A DNA stretch of 64,000 nucleotides from Salipiger aestuarii. Lineage in GTDB: Bacteria; Pseudomonadota; Alphaproteobacteria; Rhodobacterales; Rhodobacteraceae. The stretch's first letter is position 1. Every line of letters begins with the position of its first letter. The DNA lies in assembly GCF_003259905.1 (NCBI RefSeq), contig NZ_QLMG01000005.1, positions 62,001 through 126,000 on the forward strand. The letters run 5' to 3'. Below the pieces are notes generated by a model, which had not been told where the DNA came from, made no database searches, and saw nothing but the letters and a program-made list of their open reading frames with translations. The translations under genes were made by a program, and so were the position numbers. Shown in pieces: positions 36,678 to 46,181 of the stretch.

Positions 36678-36735
36678 TCCCGGTTCTCCTGCGATGCAAG
36701 ACGATCCTGCCAGACGGACGCCGCCCGGGCAACGG

Positions 36736-37119
36736 TCATGCTTCGTAGAGTTCCAGCGGCAGCCCGTCGGGATCGGCGAAAAAGGTGAACCGCTTGCCGG
36801 TCAGGGCGTCGGTGCGGATGTCTTCCACGGCGACGCCCCGTGACTGTAGCCGCGCCTTGATCGCCGCAACGTCATGGACGGTAAAGGCAAGGTGGCGCAA
36901 GCCCCGCGCTTCGGGGCGCGACGGGCGTGCAGGGGGGGTGGGAAAGGAAAACAGTTCGATCTGCCCACCGCCGGGGATCTCCAGATCCAGCTTCCAGCTG
37001 TCGCGTTCGGCCCGCAGGGTCTCTGCAATGACCCGAAGGCCCAGAATGTCGACATAAAACGCGCGGCTGCGGGGATAGTCCGAACAGATGATCGCGACGT
37101 GGTGAAACGCTTGCAGCAT
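36736..37119 (-). CDS. VOC family protein (YaeR/GloA2-like)
   Basis: A 127-residue glyoxalase/bleomycin-resistance-fold protein made of two beta-alpha-beta-beta-beta units. Probable metal ligands are in HHVAIICSD at the N-terminus, QIELFSF in the middle, LRHLAFTV and the terminal PLELYEA. This ligand pattern and length match E. coli YaeR (GloA2), a putative lyase of unknown substrate. Start MLQAFHHVA at 37119. Confidence 0.88.
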   Translation of the reverse strand: MLQAFHHVAIICSDYPRSRAFYVDILGLRVIAETLRAERDSWKLDLEIPGGGQIELFSFPTPPARPSRPEARGLRHLAFTVHDVAAIKARLQSRGVAVEDIRTDALTGKRFTFFADPDGLPLELYEA

Positions 37120-37198
37120 GGGGGCCCCGGGCAATTGGGAAACTCGCCGCATAAGACGGCATTTGACGCGCCGCCGCAATCCGTCCCCGTCAGACGTG

Positions 37199-37229
37199 AA
37201 AAGACCCCGGGGAGGGAACACCCGGGGTC
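37199..37229 (-). terminator. Intrinsic terminator of csbD
   Basis: A nine-base stem (37203-37211 with 37221-37229, GACCCCGGG and its complement), followed on the minus strand by TTTT at 37202-37199. It lies 65 bases downstream of the csbD stop. Confidence 0.82.
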
Positions 37230-37294
37230 GATTCGTGCCTTTGCCTGCTTACGAACAGGCCCGACGGTGCGTCGGGCGGCATCCTGACAGGGCG

Positions 37295-37498
37295 TCAGGC
37301 GGCGTGCTTGTGATAAAAGGAATCAACCTCTTTCTCAGCTTCGTCCTTGGCAATGCCATAGCGTTCCTGGATCACGCCGACCAGCTTTTCGCGGTCGCCT
37401 TCGGCGCGGTCGAGGTCATCGTCGGTGAGCTTGCCCCACTGGGCCTGCGCATCGCCCTTGATCTGTTTCCACTTGCCCTGGATCACATCCCAATTCAT
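37295..37498 (-). CDS. CsbD family stress protein
   Basis: A 67-residue hydrophilic protein. The start MNWDVIQGKWKQIKGDAQAQ and the DDDLDRAEGDREKLVGVIQERYG helix are the CsbD family pattern (E. coli YjbJ). These abundant small proteins are induced by general stress, often through the general stress response, but their function is unknown. GGAGTACTCC upstream gives the ribosome site. Monocistronic, with its own terminator. Confidence 0.95.
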   Translation of the reverse strand: MNWDVIQGKWKQIKGDAQAQWGKLTDDDLDRAEGDREKLVGVIQERYGIAKDEAEKEVDSFYHKHAA

Positions 37499-37586
37499 CG
37501 GAGTACTCCTTTCTCTGGCAGTCATGTCCGCATCGTTGCGGGGTTCGGATACAGAACCACCCGCGGCGGGAAAGGTTCCGCGCGGT

Positions 37587-38348
37587 TCAGACGAATTGTT
37601 CGCGGATCAGACGTTCTTCCAGACCGTGGCCGGGGTCGAACAGGACCCTGTGCCGGACCGTCGGCTCGGACCGGATATGCACCCGCACAACGTCGCGCAC
37701 CGACTGGCTGTCGGCCTCGGCCATGACGGGGCGCTTTTCGTGTTCAAGCACCTCGAATGTGACCTCGGCGCCCTTGGGCAGCAGCGCGCCACGCCAGCGG
37801 CGCGGGCGAAAGGCGGCGACCGAGGTCAGGGCCAGCACCTCGGCGCCGATGGGCAGGATTGGCCCGTGCGCCGAGTAGTTATAGGCGGTGGACCCGGCGG
37901 GGGTGGCCAGCAGCGCCCCGTCGCAGACCAGTTCGGGCAGGCGCAACTTGCCATCCACATGGATCGCCAGCCGCGCCGCCTGCGGCCCGCAACGCAACAG
38001 CGACACCTCGTTGATCGCAAGCGCGTCGTGGATCGAGCCATCCAGCTTGTGGGCGCGCATCGACAGCGGATTGATGACCGCTTCTTCGGCCGAGGACAGC
38101 CGTTCTTCAAGCGCGTGATCGGAATAAGCGTTCATCAGAAACCCGACCGTGCCCCGGTTCATGCCATAGACCGGCACCGCCAGTTCCTGCGTGCGGTGCA
38201 GTGTGTGCAGCATGAACCCGTCGCCGCCCAGCGCCACGATCACATCCGCCCCATCTTCGGCATGGTCGCCGTAGCGGCGCGTCAGCCCCGCCAGCGCCGC
38301 CTGGGCGATGGGTGCGTTGGACGCGCAAAAGGCGATCTTCAGCGGCAT
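37587..38348 (-). CDS. nadK: NAD kinase
   Basis: A 253-residue enzyme phosphorylating NAD to NADP. The phosphate-binding GGDG motif is at residues 41-44, followed by the conserved NEVSLLR and the [19 protein letters not shown] block that binds the substrate. Length matches the short alphaproteobacterial form. The start at 38348 has AGGGGAAAC upstream. It is divergent from glyA. Confidence 0.96.
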   Translation of the reverse strand: MPLKIAFCASNAPIAQAALAGLTRRYGDHAEDGADVIVALGGDGFMLHTLHRTQELAVPVYGMNRGTVGFLMNAYSDHALEERLSSAEEAVINPLSMRAHKLDGSIHDALAINEVSLLRCGPQAARLAIHVDGKLRLPELVCDGALLATPAGSTAYNYSAHGPILPIGAEVLALTSVAAFRPRRWRGALLPKGAEVTFEVLEHEKRPVMAEADSQSVRDVVRVHIRSEPTVRHRVLFDPGHGLEERLIREQFV

Positions 38349-38518
38349 GTGTTTCCCCTTTGCGCGGTCGGTGTTCCGAAACAACCACAAGTTTCCCCAA
38401 GCTGCCAGTGACGTCGTTCATCTACCGCCGGAATGGCGCTTTGATCCCTTTGCGCGGGGCGCGCTTTCCAGTACCTAGGCGCCATATGACGAATCCTTGA
38501 CACCGGGAGACCACGCCC

Positions 38519-39814
38519 ATGAACGCCCCGCACCGCGATGACGGCTTCTTTACCCAGGACCTGTCCGATCGTGACCCCGAGCTTTTCGCGTCGATCACCG
38601 GCGAACTGGGTCGCCAGCGCGACGAGATCGAACTGATCGCGTCGGAAAACATCGTCTCCCGCGCCGTGATGCAGGCGCAGGGGTCGGTGATGACGAACAA
38701 ATACGCCGAAGGCTATCCGGGCAAACGCTATTACGGCGGCTGCGATTGGGTGGACGTGGCGGAAAACCTTGCCATCGACCGCGCCAGGCAGCTGTTCGGC
38801 TGTGAATTTGCCAATGTGCAGCCCAATTCGGGCAGCCAGGCGAACCAGGGCGTGTATCAGGCGCTGATCCAGCCGGGCGACACCATCCTTGGCATGAGCC
38901 TCGATGCGGGCGGCCACCTGACCCATGGCGCCAGGCCCAACCAGTCGGGCAAGTGGTTCAACGCCGTCCAGTACGGCGTGCGCCAGCAGGACAACCGCCT
39001 TGATTACGATCAGGTGCAAGAGCTTGCGACCGAGCACAAGCCCAAGCTGATCATCGCCGGCGGCTCGGCCATTCCGCGCCAGATCGACTTTGCCAGGATG
39101 CGCGAGATTGCCGACAGCGTCGGGGCCTACCTGATGGTCGATATGGCGCATTTCGCGGGGCTTGTCGCCGGTGGCGAACATCCGTCGCCCTTCCCCCACG
39201 CGCATGTGGCGACCACGACAACCCATAAGACCCTGCGCGGCCCGCGCGGCGGCATGATCCTGACCAATGACGAGACCATCGCCAAGAAAGTGAACTCGGC
39301 GATCTTTCCCGGCATTCAGGGCGGCCCGCTGATGCATGTCATCGCCGGCAAGGCCGTGGCATTCGGCGAGGCGTTGCAGCCGTCGTTCAAGACCTATGCC
39401 GCGCAGGTCGTCAGGAACGCGCAGGCGCTGTCGGATCAGCTGATCAAGGGCGGTCTGGATACGGTGACGCATGGCACCGACACCCATGTGGTGCTGGTCG
39501 ATCTGCGCCCCAAGGGCGTCAAGGGCAACGCCACCGAAAAGGCGCTGGGCCGGGCGCACATCACCTGCAACAAGAACGGAGTGCCCTTCGACCCAGAAAA
39601 GCCGACGGTGACGTCGGGCATCCGCCTTGGCTCGCCCGCAGGCACCACGCGCGGTTTTGACGAAGACGCCTTCCGCCAGATCGCTGACTGGATCATCGAG
39701 GTGGTCGACGGGCTTGCCGCGAATGGCGAAGACGGCAACGCCGGGGTCGAAGCCAAGGTCAGCGGCGAAGTGCAGGCGTTCCTCAAGCGGTTCCCGATCT
39801 ACCCGACGCTCTGA
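38519..39814 (+). CDS. glyA: Serine hydroxymethyltransferase
   Basis: A 431-residue PLP enzyme interconverting serine and glycine and charging tetrahydrofolate with one-carbon units. Lys237 in [14 protein letters not shown] is the PLP lysine. [22 protein letters not shown] and the C-terminal [17 protein letters not shown] are invariant blocks. The ATG follows a GGGAG by about eight bases. No glycine riboswitch is visible in the 170-base leader. A strong terminator follows. Confidence 0.98.
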   Translation: MNAPHRDDGFFTQDLSDRDPELFASITGELGRQRDEIELIASENIVSRAVMQAQGSVMTNKYAEGYPGKRYYGGCDWVDVAENLAIDRARQLFGCEFANVQPNSGSQANQGVYQALIQPGDTILGMSLDAGGHLTHGARPNQSGKWFNAVQYGVRQQDNRLDYDQVQELATEHKPKLIIAGGSAIPRQIDFARMREIADSVGAYLMVDMAHFAGLVAGGEHPSPFPHAHVATTTTHKTLRGPRGGMILTNDETIAKKVNSAIFPGIQGGPLMHVIAGKAVAFGEALQPSFKTYAAQVVRNAQALSDQLIKGGLDTVTHGTDTHVVLVDLRPKGVKGNATEKALGRAHITCNKNGVPFDPEKPTVTSGIRLGSPAGTTRGFDEDAFRQIADWIIEVVDGLAANGEDGNAGVEAKVSGEVQAFLKRFPIYPTL

Positions 39815-39835
39815 TCGGACATACATTCGTGACCA

Positions 39836-39866
39836 GGGGCCGGTGTGCAGAACGCCGGCCCCTTTT
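39836..39866 (+). terminator. Intrinsic terminator of glyA
   Basis: Stem GGGGCCGG (39836-39843) with CCGGCCCC (39855-39862), followed by TTTT at 39863-39866. It begins 22 bases after the stop codon. Confidence 0.9.
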
Positions 39867-39905
39867 GCATCGCGCGCGGACCAACTGCATCGCGCGCGGA
39901 CCAAC
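39866..39905. repeat. Perfect 20-base tandem duplication
   Basis: TGCATCGCGCGCGGACCAAC occurs twice without a gap (39866-39885 and 39886-39905), directly after the glyA terminator. A degenerate third copy (TCGCGCGCCGGGCCAAC) follows near 39913-39929. Together with a repeat-like segment at 39982-40031, these fill the glyA/MFS gap (39815-40126), in which I see no gene. Confidence 0.85.
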
Positions 39906-40126
39906 GCAAAGGTCGCGCGCCGGGCCAACCGCTGCGAGGCGCCGCCGGTTCCGCGACACACCCGTCACCTGCCCGGTTCGCGGGGGCGCGCAGCCCCCGG
40001 TCCGGGTATTTCCGGCCCGATGACAGATGAGTGCCCACGGGGGCCTTGACCTCGGGGGGGGCTGTGCCAGTCTTTGTCCAAGGCCCGCGCTTCGGCGGTT
40101 GCCGTTTTCCGGATCTCCGAGCCTGC

Positions 40127-41749
40127 ATGCCCCAGCCTGTCTCCAGCCCGCTTTCCGTCCTGCGCATCCCTGCGTTTCGCAACCGCTGGGGGGCGTCGCT
40201 TGTGTCGAACCTGGGGACGCTGGTGCAGTCGGTCGGGGCGGGCTGGATGATGACGCAGATCAGTTCGTCCGACGCGATGGTCGGGCTGGTGCAGGCGGCG
40301 GTGACGGTGCCGACGATGCTGTTCGCGGTGTTTGCGGGCACGCTCGCCGACAGTCACGACCGCCGCAAGGTGATGATCGGGGCGCAGTTTTTCATGATGG
40401 GCTCGGCGGCGCTGCTGACTGCCCTCGCGTGGTGGGGGCTGATGACCCCTTGGCTGCTGGTGGGGCTGACATTCATGATCGGCACCGGATCGACGTTTTT
40501 CAACCCGTCCTGGCAGGCGTCGATGGGCGACATCGTCCCGCGCGAAGACCTGCCGGCGGCGGTGGCTCTGAATTCCATGGCGTTCAACGCGATGCGCTCT
40601 GTCGGGCCGGCCATCGGCGGGATCATCGTCGCGACGGCGGGGGCAGCGGCGGCCTTTGCCCTGAACGCGGTGAGCTATGTCGCCATGATCGCGGCGCTTT
40701 GGCTGTGGAAGGCGCCGGTTCCGGACAACGCATTGCCGCGCGAACCGCTGCGCCTCGCGATCCAGTCGGGGCTGCGCTACGTCGCGATGTCTCCGAACCT
40801 GGTGAACGTGATGGGACGGGCCTTTGTGTTCGGGCTGGGGGCGGTGGCGGTGCTGTCGCTGTTGCCGGTGGTGGCGCATGAACGGCTGGCGGGCGACGCC
40901 ACGACCTATGGCATTCTGCTTGGCTCGTTCGGAGTGGGGGCGATTGGCGGGGCGTTCTTCAATGCCCGGCTGCGCGCGGTGATGGACAATGAACATATCT
41001 GCCGGCTTGCGGCGGGGGCCGGGGCAGCGTCGACGCTGGTGCTGGCCCTTGCGCCGGTGATCTGGGTCTGCCTGCCGGCGTTGATGGCAAGCGGGGCGGC
41101 CTGGGTCATCGCGCTGTCGCTGTTCAACGTGACGGTGCAACTGTCGACGCCGCGCTGGGTCGTGGGGCGCGCCATCGCGCTGTACCAGTCGGCCAGCTTT
41201 GGCGGTATGGCGCTGGGCAGCTGGCTGTGGGGCGCGGTGTCGGACGGGCAGTCGTTGCGGATCGCGCTGGTCGGGGCGGCAATGACGATGGCGGTCGCGG
41301 CGCTGGTGGGGCTGCGGCGGGCTCTGCCCGAATACGGCAACCTTGACCTGTCTCCGATGGGGCTGTTCCGCGAGCCGATGTTGCAGCTGGACGTGCAGCC
41401 CCGCAGCGGACCCGTGGTGGCCGTGACCGAATTCGAGATCGCCCCCGCGGATGTGCCGCAATTCCTTGCCGTTATGGCCGAACGTCGCCGGGTGCGCATC
41501 CGCGACGGGGCCCAGAACTGGGTCCTGATGCGCGATCTCGAAGACCCCAGACTCTGGCAGGAGACATATCATGTGCCAACCTGGATCGAATACATCCGCC
41601 ACAATACCCGCCGCACCGTGGCCGATCACGGCACCTATGAGCAGCTGATGTCGCTGCACCGGGGCAAGGACAAGCCGCACACTCGGCGGATGATCGAACG
41701 CCACGCCATCGCGCGGGGACGCGGGGGCGTGTATCGGTTCGATGTCTGA
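40127..41749 (+). CDS. MFS transporter, MFS_3 (EntS-like) family
   Basis: A 540-residue major-facilitator exporter. Residues 10-415 hold about 12 helices; the loop ADSHDRRKVMIG is the MFS motif A. The last 120 residues form a soluble ferredoxin-like domain that is standard for the MFS_3 (DUF894) family and begins at about VVAVTEFEIAP. Relatives include siderophore and drug exporters; the substrate here is unknown. I chose the ATG at 40127 because upstream in-frame codons read through a repeat-like element and lack hydrophobic character. Confidence 0.88.
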   Translation: MPQPVSSPLSVLRIPAFRNRWGASLVSNLGTLVQSVGAGWMMTQISSSDAMVGLVQAAVTVPTMLFAVFAGTLADSHDRRKVMIGAQFFMMGSAALLTALAWWGLMTPWLLVGLTFMIGTGSTFFNPSWQASMGDIVPREDLPAAVALNSMAFNAMRSVGPAIGGIIVATAGAAAAFALNAVSYVAMIAALWLWKAPVPDNALPREPLRLAIQSGLRYVAMSPNLVNVMGRAFVFGLGAVAVLSLLPVVAHERLAGDATTYGILLGSFGVGAIGGAFFNARLRAVMDNEHICRLAAGAGAASTLVLALAPVIWVCLPALMASGAAWVIALSLFNVTVQLSTPRWVVGRAIALYQSASFGGMALGSWLWGAVSDGQSLRIALVGAAMTMAVAALVGLRRALPEYGNLDLSPMGLFREPMLQLDVQPRSGPVVAVTEFEIAPADVPQFLAVMAERRRVRIRDGAQNWVLMRDLEDPRLWQETYHVPTWIEYIRHNTRRTVADHGTYEQLMSLHRGKDKPHTRRMIERHAIARGRGGVYRFDV

Positions 41750-42078
41750 GCGCGCGATGAAATTCCGAGTGGCCGATCGCGCCAGTCTGTCGTTTCGTAA
41801 CCGCATGTCGCGGTAAGTTGCGGGCAACGGCGATCGCTGTTTGCAACCCCCCACCGGAACAGCCTCATGAGGTCTGATACTGAGGAGCGGCAGTCGGCGG
41901 TGCGCGTGTCGTCCATACGGTCGTTGCAACCCTAGCCTGCGGAACCATCCAGGCCGCCCAAGCCAAAGTCAGAGCGACGGAACGGGTAATGTCATGCGTC
42001 GATAAAGATGATCGTGCGGGCATAAGGAAAGCCCGCCGTTTCCGGCGGGCCTTCGACGTCATAACCAATCCCGAAAAC
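41750..42078. other. Gap between MFS and peroxiredoxin genes
   Basis: These 329 bases carry the peroxiredoxin terminator at 42026-42052. The rest shows no reading frame with protein-like content, no tRNA fold that I can find and no clear terminator for the MFS gene. Base composition is somewhat lower in GC than the flanks. A small RNA cannot be ruled out. Confidence 0.5.
42026..42052 (-). terminator. Intrinsic terminator of the peroxiredoxin gene
   Basis: Stem GCCCGCCG (42031-42038) with CGGCGGGC (42043-42050) and a four-base loop. On the minus strand it is followed by TTTCC. It lies 29 bases downstream of the stop. Confidence 0.78.
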
Positions 42079-42732
42079 TCAGGCCGGGTCTTTGGCAAAC
42101 CTCAGGTACGGCAGCTTGATGTCCAGCGCGCCGTATTTCTCGGCGGCGGCGGCGTCGTCCAGCGACAGGGCGACGATCACGTCCTGGCCGGTTTCCCAGT
42201 TGGCAGGAGTCGCCAGAGGCGCGTCGTAGGTCTTTTGCAGCGCGTCCAGAGCGCGCAGTACCTCGGCGAAATTGCGGCCCACGGACATCGGATAGGTCAT
42301 CATCAACTGCACCTTCTTGTTCGGCGCGACGATGAACACGGATCGCACGGTGGCGCTGTGGGCCGGGGTGCGCCCGTCGGGCAGATAGGCGTCGGCGGGC
42401 AGCATGTCGAGCGCCTTGGCCACGGTCAGGTCTTCGTCCGCGATGATCGGAAAGCCTGCGGACGCCCCCGCGGTTTTCTCGATGTCGCCCTTCCAGGACT
42501 TGTGTTCGGCCACGCCGTCAACGGAAATGCCCATCACTTTGGTGCCGCGCTTGGCCCAGTCGTCTGACAGCTGCGCCACGGCCCCGAATTCCGTGGTGCA
42601 CACGGGGGTGAAATCCTTGGGGTGCGAAAAGAAGATCGCCCAGGAGTCGCCGATCCAGTCGTGCAGATCGTACTCGCCAAGGTCGGTGGTAACATGAAGG
42701 TTCGGGATCTCGTCATTGATGCGCAGAGCCAT
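42079..42732 (-). CDS. 1-Cys peroxiredoxin (Prx6-like)
   Basis: A 217-residue thiol peroxidase. The active site is SHPKDFTPVCTTEFG, with Pro38, Thr42 and peroxidatic Cys45; it is the only cysteine, so a 1-Cys mechanism is expected. A long C-terminal domain (from about 140) with DGRTPAHSATVRSVFIV is typical of the Prx6 group. It reduces peroxides, probably recycled by external thiols such as glutathione. GGAAAGGAAGA upstream gives the ribosome site. Confidence 0.94.
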   Translation of the reverse strand: MALRINDEIPNLHVTTDLGEYDLHDWIGDSWAIFFSHPKDFTPVCTTEFGAVAQLSDDWAKRGTKVMGISVDGVAEHKSWKGDIEKTAGASAGFPIIADEDLTVAKALDMLPADAYLPDGRTPAHSATVRSVFIVAPNKKVQLMMTYPMSVGRNFAEVLRALDALQKTYDAPLATPANWETGQDVIVALSLDDAAAAEKYGALDIKLPYLRFAKDPA

Positions 42733-42767
42733 GGTGTCTTCCTTTCCTGTGGAAATAGGTCGGCTTT

Positions 42768-42812
42768 GGTCTTGCAGGATTAGATACATTCCAAAATCAC
42801 GAGTGCAAGACC
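42768..42812. repeat. Inverted repeat between peroxiredoxin and aldehyde dehydrogenase genes
   Basis: Perfect 9-base arms GGTCTTGCA (42768-42776) and TGCAAGACC (42804-42812), 27 bases apart, lie 36 bases upstream of the peroxiredoxin start in a divergent promoter region. The spacing is compatible with a two-site operator, but no known regulator site is matched. Confidence 0.5.
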
Positions 42813-42907
42813 CCGGCTTGCGGTTGGCGGGACGCAGTGACAGTGTGTCGCTGAGCGGAAGAATTTGATCAAATTCGGCCCACAGATCAGATGAACGGAG
42901 ACATGAC

Positions 42908-44347
42908 ATGATCGAGAAACGCCAGTTCTACATCGACGGGGCCTGGGTGGATGCGGCAACGGCGCGCGACCACCAGGTGATCGACCCGGCCACCGAAGAC
43001 CCCTGCGCGGTGATCTCGCTTGGGGACCGGGCCGATACCGATGCCGCCGTGGCTGCCGCCAAGCGCGCGCTGCCCGGCTGGATGGCAACCCCGGCGGCGC
43101 AGCGTATCGCGCTGGTTGAAAAACTGCTGGAGGTCTACACGGCGCGCGCCGAAGAAATGGCGCAGGCGATGACGCTGGAAATGGGCGCGCCGATCGCGCT
43201 GTCGCGCAGCGGCCAGGTCGGGGCGGGCAGCTATCATCTGAAGAATTTCATCGACGCGGCAAAGCGGTTCGACTTCGAAAAGCCGTTCTCCGACGCTTTC
43301 CCCGATACCCGGATGATTCACGAGGCGGTCGGCGTCTGCGCGCTGATCACGCCGTGGAACTGGCCGATGAACCAGATCACGCTCAAGGTCGGGGCGGCGG
43401 CTGTGGCGGGCTGCACCATGGTGTTGAAACCGTCCGAGGAATCGCCGCTGTCGGCGCTTCTGTTTGCCGAGATGATGGACGAGGCGGGCTTTCCCAACGG
43501 CGTGTTCAACCTGGTGAACGGCGATGGCGCCGGGGTCGGCACGCAGCTGTCGGGGCACCCGGATGTGGACATGGTCAGCTTTACCGGATCGACCCGCGCC
43601 GGGCGCGCCATTTCCAGGACGGCGGCCGAGACGCTGAAGCGCGTGCATCTGGAGCTTGGCGGCAAGGGCGCCAACCTGATCTTTGCCGATGCCGAAGATG
43701 CGGCGGTCAAGCGCGGCGTGCTGCACATGATGCAGAACTCGGGGCAAAGCTGTAACGCGCCGTCGCGCATGATGGTCGAGGCGGGCGTCTATGATCGTGC
43801 CGTCGACACCGCCGCCACCGTGGCGAAGTCCGTGACCGTGGGTGCGCCGTCCGAGGAGGGCAAGCACATCGGCCCGGTGGTCAACGCGACGCAATACGAC
43901 AAGATCCAGGCGCTGATCGAGACGGGTATCAAGGAAGGTGCGCGGCTTGTGGCCGGCGGCCCCGGCCGCCCCGAGGGGTTCAACAAGGGGTTCTATGTGC
44001 GCCCCACGGTGTTTGCGGATGTCACGCCCGACATGACCATCGCGCGCGAGGAAATCTTTGGCCCGGTGCTGTCGATCATGAAGTTCGACACCGAAGCCGA
44101 GGCCGTCGACCTGGCCAATGACACCCCCTACGGGCTGACAAACTATGTGCAATCCACCGATACCGATCGCCGTCGGCGGCTTGCGCGCCAGCTGCGCTCG
44201 GGCATGGTCGAGATGAACGGCAAGAGCCGTGCGCCGGGTGCGCCGTTCGGCGGTATGAAGCAGTCGGGCAATGGTCGCGAGGGCGGTATTGCCGGCATTC
44301 ACGATTTCCTTGAAATCAAGGCTGTCAGCGGCTGGGCCGCCGAGTGA
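42908..44347 (+). CDS. Aldehyde dehydrogenase family protein
   Basis: A 479-residue NAD(P)-dependent dehydrogenase. Catalytic Cys282 is in NSGQSCNAPSRM and Glu249 in LELGGKGAN; TPWNWPMNQ, FTGSTRAGR and PFGGMKQSG are the standard blocks. The group resembles broad-specificity aldehyde dehydrogenases (for example AldA/DhaS-like); the substrate cannot be told. Start ATGATCGAGAAACG follows GGAG by seven bases. Monocistronic and divergent from the peroxiredoxin gene. Confidence 0.93.
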   Translation: MIEKRQFYIDGAWVDAATARDHQVIDPATEDPCAVISLGDRADTDAAVAAAKRALPGWMATPAAQRIALVEKLLEVYTARAEEMAQAMTLEMGAPIALSRSGQVGAGSYHLKNFIDAAKRFDFEKPFSDAFPDTRMIHEAVGVCALITPWNWPMNQITLKVGAAAVAGCTMVLKPSEESPLSALLFAEMMDEAGFPNGVFNLVNGDGAGVGTQLSGHPDVDMVSFTGSTRAGRAISRTAAETLKRVHLELGGKGANLIFADAEDAAVKRGVLHMMQNSGQSCNAPSRMMVEAGVYDRAVDTAATVAKSVTVGAPSEEGKHIGPVVNATQYDKIQALIETGIKEGARLVAGGPGRPEGFNKGFYVRPTVFADVTPDMTIAREEIFGPVLSIMKFDTEAEAVDLANDTPYGLTNYVQSTDTDRRRRLARQLRSGMVEMNGKSRAPGAPFGGMKQSGNGREGGIAGIHDFLEIKAVSGWAAE

Positions 44348-44424
44348 GGTGGCGGGAGGCGCGTCTGCGCGCCTCTCGCCGTTTGCGCGGGCAAGACTGG
44401 CGGTTCGCGCGGCTGGAGAGCGGG

Positions 44425-44478
44425 GAGGGGGCGCTGCCCCCGCCTTCGGCCCCCCGGAGTTTATCGGGCAAGATGAAG
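44425..44478 (+). repeat. Intergenic repeat element, copy A
   Basis: A stretch with GGGGGCGCTGCCCCC, a short spacer, CCCCCCGGAGTTTATCGGG and AAGATGAAG is nearly identical to 62048-62103, and a degenerate copy lies at 39982-40031. It forms a GC hairpin followed by a conserved tail. All copies are intergenic. This resembles dispersed intergenic elements common in Rhodobacteraceae genomes. Confidence 0.75.
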
Positions 44479-44507
44479 GGGCCGGCGCCGCGCCCCTGCC
44501 TGGGGGG

Positions 44508-45155
44508 TCAGAACGGGGCTTTCGCGCGGAATTTTACGCCCGCGCCGCCATCGGGGTGGTGCAGGCGCAGTTCTTCGGCGTGCAACATCATGCGTGGGAA
44601 ACCGACGGCGGAGTCTGGGGCGTAAAGCGTGTCGCCCAGGATCGGGTGACCCAGCGACAAGGTGTGCACCCGCAGCTGATGGCTGCGCCCGGTCAATGGG
44701 TAGAGTTTGACGCGGGTTTCGCTGTCAGAGACCTTCATCACGCGCCAGTCGGTGATCGCGACCTTGCCGGTGTCGTGGCACACCATTTGCCGGGGCCGGT
44801 TGGGCCAGTCCACGATCAACGGCAGATCGACGGTGCCGGTCTTTGGGACCAGACGGCCTTGCAGCCGGGCGACATAGGTCTTTTTCGTGCGCCGCTCCTC
44901 GAATTGTCGCCCCAGATGGCGTTGGGCGTGCTCGGTCAGGCCGAAGACCATCACGCCGGACGTGTCCCTGTCGAGCCGATGCACCAGCCGCGCCGTGGGA
45001 AAGGCACGTTCCATCCGGGTCAGCAGGCAATCGGCAAGATCGGGGCCTTTGCCGGGCACCGACAGCAGCCCGGCGGGCTTGTTCACCACGAGCAGTTCGT
45101 GGTCGTGATGCAGCACGGGGATGTCGTCTGCGGGCGGCGCGTATTGGCTGGTCAT
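44508..45155 (-). CDS. RluA family pseudouridine synthase (RluA/TruC type)
   Basis: A 215-residue RNA pseudouridine synthase without an S4 domain. The catalytic Asp is in LVHRLDRDTSGVMVFG; PLTGRSHQLRVH is the conserved late motif, and the N-terminal LHHDHELLVVNKPAGLLSVPGKG precedes them. Length fits RluA (23S/tRNA U746/U32) or TruC. I prefer to leave the exact target open. Start at 45155 (MTSQYAPP). Confidence 0.92.
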   Translation of the reverse strand: MTSQYAPPADDIPVLHHDHELLVVNKPAGLLSVPGKGPDLADCLLTRMERAFPTARLVHRLDRDTSGVMVFGLTEHAQRHLGRQFEERRTKKTYVARLQGRLVPKTGTVDLPLIVDWPNRPRQMVCHDTGKVAITDWRVMKVSDSETRVKLYPLTGRSHQLRVHTLSLGHPILGDTLYAPDSAVGFPRMMLHAEELRLHHPDGGAGVKFRAKAPF

Positions 45156-45308
45156 GCGGGGCGGTGTGGCAAGGATGCGCGCGGGGCGCAAGGGTGTGGC
45201 GGCGCCGCGCGGCCGGGATTTTCCGCCCTCGGGCGGCGAATCCGCTATCGCGCGGGGGCGGGGCGGGCCGTATAAGACCGCAGCACACGAGGAATCGAGG
45301 AGACTGTC

Positions 45309-46091
45309 ATGACCGGAGAGCTTTCGCCCATCGACAAGGCCAAGTTCGTCGCCGCCAAGCGCGCCGCGGCATTTGTCGAGGACGGCATGAGGGTCGGACT
45401 GGGCACCGGGTCGACCGCGGCCTGGCTGGTGCGCTGCCTGGGCGAACGAGTGCGCGAGGAGGGGCTGTTCTTCAAGGGCGTGCCGACATCGACCCGCACG
45501 GCGGACCTTGCGCGCGAGGTGGGGATCGAGGTCATCACACTGGAGGAGGCGCGCTGGCTGGACCTGACCATCGACGGCGCGGATGAATTCGACGGCGAGT
45601 TGAACCTGATAAAGGGCGGTGGCGGGGCGCTGTTGCAGGAAAAGATCGTCGCCACCGCAAGCGACCAGATGATCGTCATCGCGGATGCCGCCAAGGAAGT
45701 CGAGACGCTGGGGGCCTTTCCGCTGCCGGTCGAGGTCATTCCCTTTGGCTGGACCGCCTCGCAGGCGCTGCTGGAAGAGGCGCTGGTGTCGATGGACGTG
45801 ATGGGCCGCGACAGCACGCTGCGGATGAACGGCGACAAGCCCTATTTCACCGACGAGGGCAATTACATTCTGGACCTGCACCTGATGCGCATCGGGAATC
45901 CGCGTCAGATGGCGATGATCCTGAACCAGATTCCGGGCATCGTGGAAAACGGCTTGTTCATTGACATCTGCGACCAGGTGGTGATCGGCTACGGTGACGG
46001 ACGGGTGGAAACGCGCGACATCAACGCCGGGACAGTCGAAGAGCACCGGCTTGATTTTGTCGAAAGCGACAATCTTTTCCGCGACGTCTGA
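45309..46091 (+). CDS. rpiA: Ribose-5-phosphate isomerase A
   Basis: A 260-residue enzyme of the pentose phosphate pathway interconverting ribose 5-phosphate and ribulose 5-phosphate. VGLGTGSTAAWLV binds phosphate, LDLTIDGADEFD carries the catalytic acids, and LIKGGGGALLQEKIVA has the catalytic Glu and Lys. Length is slightly above the E. coli enzyme (219) because of a C-terminal extension usual in this order. It lies 90 bases ahead of gor, plausibly co-transcribed; both supply or use NADPH. Confidence 0.96.
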   Translation: MTGELSPIDKAKFVAAKRAAAFVEDGMRVGLGTGSTAAWLVRCLGERVREEGLFFKGVPTSTRTADLAREVGIEVITLEEARWLDLTIDGADEFDGELNLIKGGGGALLQEKIVATASDQMIVIADAAKEVETLGAFPLPVEVIPFGWTASQALLEEALVSMDVMGRDSTLRMNGDKPYFTDEGNYILDLHLMRIGNPRQMAMILNQIPGIVENGLFIDICDQVVIGYGDGRVETRDINAGTVEEHRLDFVESDNLFRDV

Positions 46092-46181
46092 GGTGCTCGT
46101 CCCCCGTTGCTATGGCCATCGGGGCGCGGCTGTGGAATACCGTTGCCGGGGCAGGAACACGGCCAAGGATGGGGTGACCCA

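Noticed and set aside
38391-38518. Possible glycine or folate riboswitch upstream of glyA
   Set aside because: I looked for tandem glycine aptamer features and for THF-II conserved bases and found neither; only a promoter-sized leader with a normal ribosome site remains.
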